64,000 bases of DNA from Bacteroidales bacterium (lineage in GTDB: Bacteria > Bacteroidota > Bacteroidia > Bacteroidales > F082): positions 1 to 64,000 of the forward strand of contig JAEFAE010000001.1 of assembly GCA_016291135.1 (NCBI GenBank). The letters are read 5' to 3'. The notes beneath the pieces were generated by a model. It had not been told where the DNA came from and made no database searches. It was given only the letters and a program-made list of their open reading frames with translations. The translations under genes and the position numbers were made by a program. Shown piece after piece: positions 25,829 to 37,000 of the stretch. Within the stretch, counting starts at the first letter, position 1. Every line of letters starts with the position of its first letter.

Positions 25829-25836
25829 TATATTTG
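25829..25836 (+). promoter_or_regulatory. -7 box TATATTTG for the dockerin protein gene
   Basis: Perfect TAnnTTTG match 59 bp upstream of the ATG at 25896. Confidence 0.65.
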
Positions 25837-25895
25837 CCGCTACTAATTACGAAATCTATTGAATCATTCACAAATTATTAACTAACACTAACGTT

Positions 25896-28800
25896 ATGAA
25901 AAACAGATTTTTATTGTTATTACTGTTGCTCTGCACCTTCGGTTTGGCAGGCAATAGTTTCGGTCAAGGACCTGCTGATTGGACCGGTCCTGCAGCCGTT
26001 CCTTCCTATACGGACGGATCAACCATGTCCTTATTCGTGACACCTTACATCGACGGACAGCCTATCACCAGCGACAACTATGTGATGGCCGCCTTTATGG
26101 GCGATGAGGTTTGCCAAATCGGTCCCGCATGGAGTGCCATTGTTCGCCCCACTGGGGAGGGCTATTATTTCAGTGGCAACACTTTTGGATACAAGACTGT
26201 TAATCAAAGCCCCACGCGCAACCGTTGCATCTTCAAATTGTGGGATACTGAGGCGAATGCCGAAGCGGGCACTTCCACCTACGAATTTACGTATAACGCA
26301 AACGAGGTTATCGGAACCCCCACTTATCCCTTGGTAATCAACTTCTACACCGAAGAACCCGTTTGGGAACAGGTGACAGACGCCTCCACCCTGGCTGAAG
26401 GCGATGTCATTGCGGTCACCAATGTCGGCCTGACCAAGGCTTTGGGTGAACAACAATCTCTTTCTATAGACGAGGATACGGAAGAGGAATTTTATTACAG
26501 AAGAGCCTTTGATATTACCGCTGAGGGTGATGGTTTCACCTATGACGCAACGGGCACCTGGGCTGTTCAGGAGATCCTCGTTCACTTCGATTCACACAGC
26601 AGCACCAATCCGCTCCTGTTCGCTTCCATGGGATACTTGTATTCCGGCGCCGGACTGCAATCAGGTTACGAGATCGACAACAACTATCTGTGGAGTATCA
26701 CCACCAACGATGACGGCACAGCTACCCTTGAGACACAAGGTTCTGTAAGTGACAAAACGATTAGATGCACGACCGCTCGCTTCTCTTGCTATGGCGCTAC
26801 CGACAATAATCCCGTTCGCATCTATCGCAAGGTTTTGCCTACCCCCGTGGTAGAATATGATGTGACCGCTACGGCTACCCCCGCTGACGGCGGTAGCATC
26901 CAAATGGATGGCGCCGTTTTCACGGGTGGCACCTATGAAGAGGGCACCGAACTGACCCTCACCGCTGTTCCTGCCGAAGGTTACAACTTCGTCAGCTGGA
27001 CGGTGAACGGCACTGAACTCACTGAAACCATCATTACGATCGAAGTGACCGAAGCCCTCACCATCGTGGCTACGTTCGAAGAGATTCCGGTGGTTTACTA
27101 CACCCTCACCTACAACGTTGATCCCACCGAGGCCGGTACCATCGCCGTGACACCTGCAGCCGGTGAACAAGGCTATGAAGCGGGCACCACTGTGACCCTC
27201 ACGGCCACACCTACCGACAACACCTGGATCTTCGACGAATGGCAGAATGAAGTCGGTGAAGCCGTATCCGCAATGAACCCCTACGAATTTGCAATCAACG
27301 AAAACACCGCCCTCGTGGCCAAGTTCCACCAGGAGATTCCGGTGGTTTACTACACCCTCACCGTGAACGTGAATCCTGCCGAAGCAGGTTCCTACACCGT
27401 CACCCCCACCCCCGGCGATCAAGGTTTTGAAGCGGGCACGGAAGTGACCGTCACCGCTGTTCCTGCCGATGAAACCTGGACCTTCGTGAAATGGCGCAAC
27501 GCCATTGACGAAACCTTGACCACCGAGGCCGCCTACACCTTCACGATCGATGCCAACACGACCCTCTTCGCCGAGTTCGAACCCGTGGTCGTGGTTGAGC
27601 CCCACACCGTCACCCTCAACCCCGGTAGCGGTACTTGCACCGTGGATGAACTGACCGAGGCCGAAGGTGGCGCGGGTGTCACCCTGCCCACGGCCACGCC
27701 TTGCGACGCTGCCATCACCGCCGGCTATACCTTCGCTGGCTGGGCTGCCGCCGAGGTCGCCGAGACCACCACGGCTCCCGAGCTGTTCAACGGTGAATAC
27801 CATCCCGAGGCTGACATCACCCTCTATGCGGTCTATGCAATGGGTGAGCAAACCTATACCTTCAAGAATGGCGACAACTACCTGAACTGGGGCTCCGGAA
27901 ACTCGCTGTCTTTGGCTAACCAGGTCAGCGACAATACCTGCTGGAATGTCACTTTCAATGGCAACATCGCCAAGATCTCACCCATCACTCAAGAGGTGGA
28001 ACGTGAGATCGCCTGGAACAACCAGACCACTGGCCAAAGATTTGCTGCATACAAGCACACCAGCCTTTATAACAACAACGGCCAAATGAGCGCCAACTAT
28101 GGTGCCATCACCCTCTTCAAAGATGGTGTTGCCGTTACCAGCCTGGCTGAGAACGATGTGGTTGTCCTCGCTTCTGAAACCGTGAAGAAAGAACTTAGCA
28201 CCGTTGGTAATTATGGTACAGGTGCTGATTATGAAGAAGTTCCCGAAGGTCTGTATCCCCTGACCGTCGGTATCGAAGGCGAACCTGCCACCTACAACTC
28301 GAATCCTTCCTGCGAAGGCCCCGTGGTCACCCAGGATCCTGTGATTAGTCCTAATTCCGGCACGATCACTGATCCGAGCGTCATGGTCGAGATCACCTGC
28401 CCCACCGAAGGCGCTGTGATTTACTACACCCTCGACGGCAGTACGCCTACCGCTGAATCCACCGTCTACACGGCTGCTATCGAGATCACCGAGACCACCA
28501 CAGTGAGCGCCATCGCCATCGTTGAAGGCGGCGAGCCCAGCAACGTGGTCACCGCAACCTACACCTTCCCGGAAATCGTTGAATATCCGAACATCGCTGC
28601 CTTCAAGGCCGCCTACGATGCCACCAGCACGGAAATCGCCTCCATCACCGGCGATGTCACCTTCGTCTTCCGTAGCGGTAGATACATGTACGTCCAAGAC
28701 GAAACCGCTGCCCTGTTGATCTATGACAACAGCACCCCGGTCATCACCAACACCTACGAAAACGGTGATGTCATCAGTGGTGGTATCACAGGTACCATGA

Positions 28801-30842
28801 ATGTCTATAACGGCCAGAAAGAACTGGTGCCTACCACCAACCCGGCCGCAGGTGTCGCCGGCACCCCCGTCGAACCCACCGTGGTCACCGCTGCCGACGT
28901 CGTCGCCAACTATGCCGACTACGATGCCATGCTGGTCAAGATGGAAGGCGTGACCTTCGATGCAGACTATACGTTCAGCAACTCCGCCCGTTCCACGACC
29001 TTCACCCAGGACGAAACCAACTACACCGTCTACAGCCGCTTCAACAACCTGACCGTCACGGTTGAAGAAGGCCAAGAGGGTGACGTAACCGGTTTCATCG
29101 GTATCCACAACGACACCAAACAAATGTATCCTCGCAACAACGAAGACATCGAACTGGTCGAGATGCCGGTGGAGACCGTCATCATCAACGCCACGGCCAA
29201 CCCGGCCATCGGTGGTACCGTCGAAGGCGCTGACGAATATGAGGTGGGCGAAGAGGTCACGCTGATCGCCACCCCCGCTGAAGGCTATGTCTTCGTGAAC
29301 TGGACAGAAGGCGATGTTGAGGTCGGCACCGATGCCACCCTCACCTTCACCGCCGAAGTCGACAGAGACCTGGTCGCCAACTTCGAGGAAGGCACTCCTG
29401 TTGAACCCGAGACCTACATGATCACCGTCACCATCGATCCCGAAGATGCCGGTACCGTCACTGGCGCTGGTGAATACGAAGAAGGTGCTACCGTCACCTT
29501 GAACGCCACCGCCGCCGAAGGCTATGAGTTCTGGAAGTGGATGGAAGGCACCACCTTCGTGGGCAGCAACCCCATCCTCACCTTCACCGCCGAGGCCGAC
29601 AGAGACCTGATCGCCATGTTCAAGGAAACGACGCCTGAACCGGAAGTCTACACCATCACCGTTCTGGAGAACGAAAATGGTACGGTCACCGCTCCCGAGA
29701 GCGCTGAAGCCGGTGTCACCATCGATGTCACCGCTACGCCGAACGAAGGCTACATCCTCACTGGCCTGTACTACTACACCACTGACGAAGAAGAAACGAC
29801 CGAAATCGACCTCGAGGACATGAGCTTCGTGATGCCCGCCGCCAATGTCACCATCGGCGCCGAGTTCACCGAAGAGACGCCCGAACCGGAAGTCTACACC
29901 ATCACCGTTCTCGAAGTCACTGGCGGTACCGTCACGGCTCCTGCCACTGCTGAAGCCGGCGAGACCATCAACGTCACTGCCACTCCGGCTGTGCTCCATG
30001 CCCTTACCAGCCTGTACTACTACACCACGGATCCTGAAGACGTGACCGAGATCGACCTCGAGGCCATGAGCTTCGAAATGCCCGCCGCCAACGTCACTAT
30101 CGGTGCTGTGTTCACCTCCACCGCTGAACTGGGCGACGCCAACAACGACGATGAGGTCAACATCCTCGACGTCCTGGCCGTGTTGAACTACATCCTCGGC
30201 AAGAACCCGCAACCGTTCGACTTCGAACAGGCTGACATGGACGAAGACGGTGTCATCGACATCAGCGACGCCATGGCCATCAACGCCCTGATCCACGGCA
30301 TGAAGGCCAACTGCGGCGAAGAGATCGCCCTTTACGATGTGGTGGACGGCCAACTCATGATCGAAGCCCCCGTCGCCCTGGCCGGTTATCAGTTCCACCT
30401 GAGCGCCGAACCCGTCAGCAACGAACTGGCTGGCTTCAGCACCATGGGCAACTGGGTCAACGGTGAGTACATCCTCCTCGTCTTCAACCTCAACAGCGAC
30501 CACGAGGCCGGCCTCTACACGGTCCTCAACCTCGGCGACGCCCAAGTCAACAGCGTGGCACTCGCCACCATGACCGGCTGCAAGGTCATCGCCGAAAAGG
30601 GAACCCTGAGCGTCAACAGCCTCGAAGCCAACTTCAAGGTGTACCCGGTGCCTGCCACCACCACCGTCACGGTTGAAGGTGAAGGCATCAACTTCATCGA
30701 AGTCTACAATGTCATGGGACAACGCATCATGAGCGCCAACACCCAAGAGGTGAACGTCAGCGCCCTGAGCGCCGGCACCTACATGTTCCGCATCTACACG
30801 GACAACGGTGTGGCCAACAAGAACGTCGTCATCGTGAGATAA
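25896..30842 (+). CDS. Giant secreted dockerin-containing protein, T9SS type A sorting domain
   Basis: A 1648-residue secreted protein with a signal peptide ending near residue 23 (GNSFGQ). Residues 25-160 resemble the NYVMAAFMGDEV type domain also seen near the end of the preceding protein. Three divergent InlB repeats (~322-563), one Flg_new repeat (~565-648), a chitobiase-C-like domain (~814-893, YYTLDGSTPTAES), an OB-like domain (~895-1085) and four more divergent InlB repeats (~1088-1408) follow. A type I dockerin spans ~1411-1470 with two complete calcium loops, GDANNDDEVNILD and ADMDEDGVIDISD, each keeping Asp/Asn at positions 1, 3, 5, 9 and 12. A cohesin-like beta segment (LAGYQFHLSAEP) comes next, then the sorting domain (~1572-1648, VYPVPATTTVTV to NVVIVR). 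Function unknown; the dockerin implies a binding partner. Confidence 0.92.
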   Translation: MKNRFLLLLLLLCTFGLAGNSFGQGPADWTGPAAVPSYTDGSTMSLFVTPYIDGQPITSDNYVMAAFMGDEVCQIGPAWSAIVRPTGEGYYFSGNTFGYKTVNQSPTRNRCIFKLWDTEANAEAGTSTYEFTYNANEVIGTPTYPLVINFYTEEPVWEQVTDASTLAEGDVIAVTNVGLTKALGEQQSLSIDEDTEEEFYYRRAFDITAEGDGFTYDATGTWAVQEILVHFDSHSSTNPLLFASMGYLYSGAGLQSGYEIDNNYLWSITTNDDGTATLETQGSVSDKTIRCTTARFSCYGATDNNPVRIYRKVLPTPVVEYDVTATATPADGGSIQMDGAVFTGGTYEEGTELTLTAVPAEGYNFVSWTVNGTELTETIITIEVTEALTIVATFEEIPVVYYTLTYNVDPTEAGTIAVTPAAGEQGYEAGTTVTLTATPTDNTWIFDEWQNEVGEAVSAMNPYEFAINENTALVAKFHQEIPVVYYTLTVNVNPAEAGSYTVTPTPGDQGFEAGTEVTVTAVPADETWTFVKWRNAIDETLTTEAAYTFTIDANTTLFAEFEPVVVVEPHTVTLNPGSGTCTVDELTEAEGGAGVTLPTATPCDAAITAGYTFAGWAAAEVAETTTAPELFNGEYHPEADITLYAVYAMGEQTYTFKNGDNYLNWGSGNSLSLANQVSDNTCWNVTFNGNIAKISPITQEVEREIAWNNQTTGQRFAAYKHTSLYNNNGQMSANYGAITLFKDGVAVTSLAENDVVVLASETVKKELSTVGNYGTGADYEEVPEGLYPLTVGIEGEPATYNSNPSCEGPVVTQDPVISPNSGTITDPSVMVEITCPTEGAVIYYTLDGSTPTAESTVYTAAIEITETTTVSAIAIVEGGEPSNVVTATYTFPEIVEYPNIAAFKAAYDATSTEIASITGDVTFVFRSGRYMYVQDETAALLIYDNSTPVITNTYENGDVISGGITGTMNVYNGQKELVPTTNPAAGVAGTPVEPTVVTAADVVANYADYDAMLVKMEGVTFDADYTFSNSARSTTFTQDETNYTVYSRFNNLTVTVEEGQEGDVTGFIGIHNDTKQMYPRNNEDIELVEMPVETVIINATANPAIGGTVEGADEYEVGEEVTLIATPAEGYVFVNWTEGDVEVGTDATLTFTAEVDRDLVANFEEGTPVEPETYMITVTIDPEDAGTVTGAGEYEEGATVTLNATAAEGYEFWKWMEGTTFVGSNPILTFTAEADRDLIAMFKETTPEPEVYTITVLENENGTVTAPESAEAGVTIDVTATPNEGYILTGLYYYTTDEEETTEIDLEDMSFVMPAANVTIGAEFTEETPEPEVYTITVLEVTGGTVTAPATAEAGETINVTATPAVLHALTSLYYYTTDPEDVTEIDLEAMSFEMPAANVTIGAVFTSTAELGDANNDDEVNILDVLAVLNYILGKNPQPFDFEQADMDEDGVIDISDAMAINALIHGMKANCGEEIALYDVVDGQLMIEAPVALAGYQFHLSAEPVSNELAGFSTMGNWVNGEYILLVFNLNSDHEAGLYTVLNLGDAQVNSVALATMTGCKVIAEKGTLSVNSLEANFKVYPVPATTTVTVEGEGINFIEVYNVMGQRIMSANTQEVNVSALSAGTYMFRIYTDNGVANKNVVIVR

Positions 30843-30860
30843 GACGAACGAAAAACGCAC

Positions 30861-30884
30861 CCCCACTTCCCTTCGGGAAGGGGT
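30861..30884 (+). terminator. Short hairpin downstream of the dockerin gene
   Basis: CCCC-A-CTTCC pairs with GGAAG-GGG around a CTTCG loop, followed by A rather than T. It precedes the stronger terminator and may stabilise the mRNA 3' end. Confidence 0.5.
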
Positions 30885-30924
30885 AAAAAAAAGCGGCTCC
30901 AGCATTTGGAGCCGCTTTTTTTTT
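30885..30924 (+). terminator. Rho-independent terminator after the dockerin gene
   Basis: GCGGCTCC (30893-30900) pairs with GGAGCCGC (30908-30915), loop AGCATTT, flanked by eight A on the left and nine T on the right. Confidence 0.92.
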
Positions 30925-30955
30925 CATTTTTCGCTCATTGAATATTTTATTTTTT

Positions 30956-30963
30956 TATATTTG
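30956..30963 (+). promoter_or_regulatory. -7 box TATATTTG for the HagA-like giant gene
   Basis: Perfect TAnnTTTG match 90 bp upstream of the ATG at 31054, directly after the terminator. Confidence 0.65.
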
Positions 30964-31053
30964 CGAGTTAAAAAGTATGTTTTAAAGAGGAAAAAAGGCG
31001 AAAAACAACAATACACATTCAATTAACTTATTATTAACTAACTATTTATCATC

Positions 31054-34000
31054 ATGAGAAGAGTTTTTCTTATCATCAGTCTTCTGTGTCTGATGCCATT
31101 TGCAATGATGGCGCAGACGAGGGATGCTTACAATCCCGTAGCCGATGAGTTGGAAGCACTCGAAGAAGGTTACGCCTATGCATTTCAGATCTTTGATGGA
31201 CCTGAAGCCGCATTCGTGAAATTCGACCTCGAGAACCCCTCATCGCTGAATGAGTTGAAACACTACACCGGCATGAAAATTACCGCTGCCGAGATGGTGC
31301 CCTACAACTCAACGAAAGACTTCGTTTATGCCTACGCCACGGCGGACGGCATAAGCGGCCAGTTCTGCACGGTTGACCCGATGACCGGTGAGCTCACCGT
31401 CGTTACCAGCGACGTGGAGCCCATGTCGGAGATGGCCTACGACCCCACTACCAAGACCATGTACGGTCTGAAGTATGGCGTCCTCTACACCATCAACCTC
31501 GACAATGGTACCGCCACCGTGATCAACGAAATGCAGACCGGTAGCAACAACTGGGTTGCGCTGGCCATCAACAATGATGGACTCATGTATGCGGTGAACA
31601 ACACCTTCAGCGAAACCAACGCTGAACTGTACCGCATCAACCCCAGCACCTGGAACAGCACCCTCGTCGGTACGGTTCCTTACAAGACTCAGTATGCGCA
31701 AACCATGGCATTCGACCGCGACAACGGTACGTTGTACTGGTGGCAGACCTCTGCAGCAGGTTCCAACCTGATGCAAGTGGATCCCACCACGGCAACGTGC
31801 TCCGTCCTCTGGGCCAACAATGGCTGCCAGATGGCCGGTCTGATGTTCAGAAACCAACCTGAGAAGTTCAACATCACCTATGAGACCGTCGAGAACGGTG
31901 CCTTCAGTGGCCCCGCTCAAGCCGCTGCCAATGACGTGGTTACCATCACGGTGACCCCCGAATATGGCTATCGTCTCGGAACCCTCACCTGGAATGGCAA
32001 TGCCATCGACGTTGAGGCTGGTGAACCCTACACCTTCACGATGCCCGAGGAAGCCGTTACCGTTACCGGTAGCTTCCTGCTGAGCCTCCACGACATCACC
32101 GTGATCGATCCTCTGAACGGCGAACTGGCCACCGAGCCTGCCGACCAGGGCCTCTATCCGAACATGATCAACGTGCTCCCGACTCCCGATCCGGGCTTCG
32201 GCATGGGCACCATCACTTGGGTAGCCAACGGCGAGGAACACACCATCACCGGTGAAGCTCCTTACCAGTTCGCGATGCCTGATTACGATGTGACTGTCAG
32301 CGCTGTCTACGAGCAGACTGGCGAGAACACCGTCAGCACCGCCGAATACATTGGCTACTTCAACGAAACCGTGACCGTCGCTGTTGCGCTGGCCAACGAC
32401 AACTACGTGGCCGGCACCCAGATGGACATCACCCTGGGCGAGAACCTCACCTTCGTGGAAGGCTCCCTGACCCACAGCGAGCGCGCTGAAGGCGAAGGTT
32501 GGAACATCACCGGTAGCCTCCACGATGGCGTCCTCAAAGTGACGACCTTCAACACGGGTCTGGCCCACTATGCTGGCAACGAAGGCACGATCTTCACCTT
32601 CCAGGTGGTCTGCGCTCCCGTCATCAGCATGAACCCGCTGACCTTCAGCAACGTGATCATCGGCACCCCCGACGGCACCCAGTTGACCGTCGCTACCGTC
32701 AATGGCAACGTTGAAATCAAGGATGTTGTCATGAACCAGCCTGAAAATGTGGTTGCTTGCCACAACGCCACCGTGCCCGCCATCGAGTTCACCCTCGATG
32801 AGAGCAACGAAGACGGCGAAGCTTCCTTCGCTTGGACCAACGACAACCCGACCATCGGCATCGCCGCCGAAGGCACTGGCAACATCGCTGAGTTCACTGC
32901 CGTCAACACCGGCAACGCCGCTGCCGTGGCCAACATCACCGTCACGCCTACCCTGACCGTTGACGGCGTTGCCCACCTCGGCACCCCCAAGACCTTCACG
33001 ATCACTGTCCTCCCGCAGGTCGTCATGGATCCTGTCGCTGACCTCGCCGTCTGCCACGATGGTAGCGTCAACGTAGCATTCACCACCACCGTTACCGATG
33101 GCGAAATGACCTATGCTTGGACCAACGACAACCCGGCCATCGGTCTTGCCGCCGAAGGCGAAGGTGAAATCGCTTTCACCGCCGTCAACGAAACGGCTGA
33201 CCCGCTCGTCGCCAACATCAGCGTGATCCCCACCTATGCCGCTGGCGAGCTCACCTGCGAAGGCGAAGCCGTTGAATTCACGATCACGGTCTATCCGAAC
33301 ACCGTCATGCTTCCCGTTGAAAACCAGACCGTTTATAGCCGCGAAGCCACCGAGGCCATCTTCTTCGGTGCCAACGTCAACGACTATGAGCTGAAGGTCG
33401 TCTTCAACTGGACCAACGACAACCCGGCCATCGGCCTCGCCGCCTCCGGTACCGGTAACATCCCGAGCTTCGTGACCGCTGCCTGCAGCACCGAGCAAGT
33501 CGCCAACATTACGGTCGTCCCGACCTACAATGGCGGTGAGCAAACTTGCGAAGGCGAAGGCTACACCTTCACGATCACGGTGATGCCGACCTTCCTGGTC
33601 GTCATCAACGAGGGTATCACCAATGGTACGTTGGTTGACAACGCCAGAGTGTCCGCCACCGGTGAGCACTATGCTCCCGCCGGTGAGGAAATCACCCTGA
33701 CCGCCACCCCGGATCCGGACTTCTTCCTCGACTATGTGACCGTTACGCAACTCGACAACAACGGCATTGTGGTGCCCTTCACCAGTGAATACAAATTCAA
33801 CATGCCGGAGTTTGACGTCCTCTGCAACGCTAACTTCATTGACGCCAACAACCTGTCCATCCAACCTGGCATCCTTGATATGGGTTACCGCCCGATCAAC
33901 GCCTGGATGTACTCCAAGTTCTTCGACGTCAACAACATCAGCGAAAGCGACTTCGACGTCACTGAAATTGAGTTGACCAACTACAACTTCATGGTTTTGG

Positions 34001-37000
34001 ATCCGATCACCCTCCCGTTCACCATCGCTCCCGGCGCTGCTGCACAGGTGGGTCTCAACACCAACTACAAGAACGTGACCCCGGGCCTCTATCAGGCCAC
34101 GATGGCACTGAAGGGTGTACAAAACCGCAAGGCTTATCTGAGAGACGTTGTCGCCACGGCCTATACGCCTGTTGAGCCTGACGTTTGGGAGCTTGCCACC
34201 AACGTGACCACCTTCCCGTATGTCAACACGCAGGCTACCGAAGGCACGATCTACAACAACTATCAGCTGCCTGGTGAAACCACCGACGGTTATGATGGTG
34301 TTTACAAGATCGTTGTCGACCACGACGTTATCCTGAACGCTTCCGTCACCGGTGCCGATCCTAAGATCGCCATCTACGAAGAAGGCTTCAAGGGTGTTGG
34401 TGGTCCTCACAACAACAACTACATGGGTGCCGCCGAAGAAATCCTGGCCACCGCCCAGATCGGCGAAGGCACCGAAAATATCGGTTATGAGCCTTTCCAC
34501 ACCTTCTATAAGTATTCTATCTGCCAGCTCCTCTACAAAGCCGAAGAGCTGACGGCCGCAGGCTTGAGCGCTGGCAAGATCTCCAGCATCGAGTTCGAGT
34601 ACGCTCCCACCAACTCCAACTTCTTCACCCGTACCCTCCAGGTTTGGATGGGCAACACCTCGCTGAACGAGATGACGACCACTTCGGTGAGCGTCGCCGG
34701 TATGCCTCAGGTGTTTGACGGTACCATCACGCAGCAGGTTGGTTGGAACAAACTGCAGTTCAACGGTGCCAACTTTGTTTGGGACGGTACCAGCAACGTG
34801 CTAATCACCATCGTCATGAACGCCGGTGCTTATAACAGCACGACCTACTGGCGCTGCGAAGAATCCGGTTTCACTTCCGTCGCTTACCGCTATGTGGACA
34901 GCGCCCCGTTCTACCCGAACACGGACACCTATACCACGTCAAATACTTCAGTACGTGCCAACATCAAGCTGAACGGTACTGTCGGTATGACCGAGGGTGT
35001 CGCCATGGGTGACGAACCGCTCGTCGACTACGGCCTGTATCCGGGCACCTATTATATCGTTGCTTCTTCCACCAGCGAAGACAGCTACACGATCAACATC
35101 GACATGGAAGACATGCCGCTGCCGGAACCTCCGACAGTGATCTACCCTGCTCACGAATCGAACGGCATCGAAACGCCTGTGACCTTCGAATATGAGCTCG
35201 GCCAGTACACGCATGAATACCAGATCCTCCTTGGTACCTCCTACACGCAGCAGGATGTGGTCCTCGACTGGACTTCCGACCTGAGCAACACCTTCGATGC
35301 GGGCGAACTGCTCCACAACAAGGTGTACTTCTGGAGAATCAACGAACGCAACAGCACCGGTGTGACCGAAGGACCGCTCTGGATCTTCACCACCGAACTC
35401 AACATGCCTCTCAACCTGGCAGTTGCCGACGACGAACTCTACGAAGGCGAAGACGCCGTGTTCACTTGGGACACCCCGGCTGACCGTACCCTCCGTGGCT
35501 ACAACTTCTACCAGGATGGTGTGAAGCTCAATGAAGAACCTCTCACCGAGAACACCTACACGGTTGAAGGCCTCACCTACAACATGGACGGCTACGACTT
35601 CAACGTCACCGCTGTCTGGGACGAAGGCGAATCCAACTATAGCAACACCGTTACCGTGTTGGTTAGCGGCTACGGCACTGTCAGCGGCCACGTCTACGAA
35701 CAAGACGGCACCACTGGTATCGCCGGCGCCACGGTCACCATCATCGGCTTCGACGAATTCGATGAACTGGTTGACTTTGAATTCACCACCGACGAAAACG
35801 GTGCCTACAGCGGCAATGTCCTTGTCGGCTACTGGTTCGGTATGGCCGAGAAAGAAGGCTACCAGACTGTTGGCGACGACACCGGTATCGAAGTTGAATA
35901 CCAAGGTGCTATCACGAACTATGACTTCATCCTGAACGAGGAATACACCCCCGTCACGAGAGTGGTTGCTGAAGAAATCAGCAACGACCAGGTCCACGTT
36001 TACTGGGGCTGGGATATGATCGAAGACTTCGAGTCTGGCACCCTCACTTCCTACGACTGGGTCAATGACACGCAATATCCTTGGGTGCTCACCACGAACA
36101 ACCCGTACGAAGGCACCTACTGCATCAAGAGCTCCTGCGAGGGCATCGACTATGGAAGCTCCTCCATCGAGATTACGATGATGTTCGCTCAAGATGGTCT
36201 GATGAGCTTCTACGGCAAGATCTCCTCTGAAGCCACTTACGACAAGGGTCAGTTCTTCATCGATGGCGCTACCCGTCTCACCATGTCCGGTACGAGCGAC
36301 TGGACGTTCAAGGAGTATGGCATCGGCGCTGGTATGCACACCTTGAAGTGGAGCTACACCAAAGACGTCTCATTGTCCTCTGGTGACGACTGCTTCTACA
36401 TCGACTACATCAACTTCTGGTATGCTGCTCCTCCGGTTCCGGAAGGACAGATCCTTGTTAACTTCGAGAGCGGCATTCCTTCTAACTGGACGATGATTGA
36501 TGCCGATGGCGACGGTTACAACTGGGGCCTCGTCAGCGAATCCTATCCTGACGATGGTGGTTACAACTCCGCCGACGCTGCCTACTCCTTCAGCTGGTCC
36601 GCCAGCACGAGCGCACTGGAGCCGGATAACTACCTGGTTTCTCCTGAGGTCGAACTTGGTGGTAGCGTTAGCTTCTGGGCTACCAACCACACCAACTCCT
36701 TCCCGGAGCAACTTGGCGTGGCTATCTCCACAACGGGCAACACCAATCCTGCTGACTTCACCACCATCTGGACCAGCGAGGTCGATGCCAAGGGATATAC
36801 TCCTGGCACACGTGAAAATCCCGCTAAGATCGGCACTTGGCATCAATACACGATTGACCTGAGCAGCTATGCCGGTCAAACGGGTTACATCGCCATCCGC
36901 CACTATGGCACCTACAACGAGTGGGGTGTGTTGGTTGACGACATCGCCATTGACCAACCCAGAGAGCGTGCTTTCACGAACTACAACGTGTATCGCAAGA

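Noticed and set aside
27978-30905. 975-codon open frame opposite the dockerin gene
   Set aside because: Antisense shadow; the start would lie inside the terminator hairpin.
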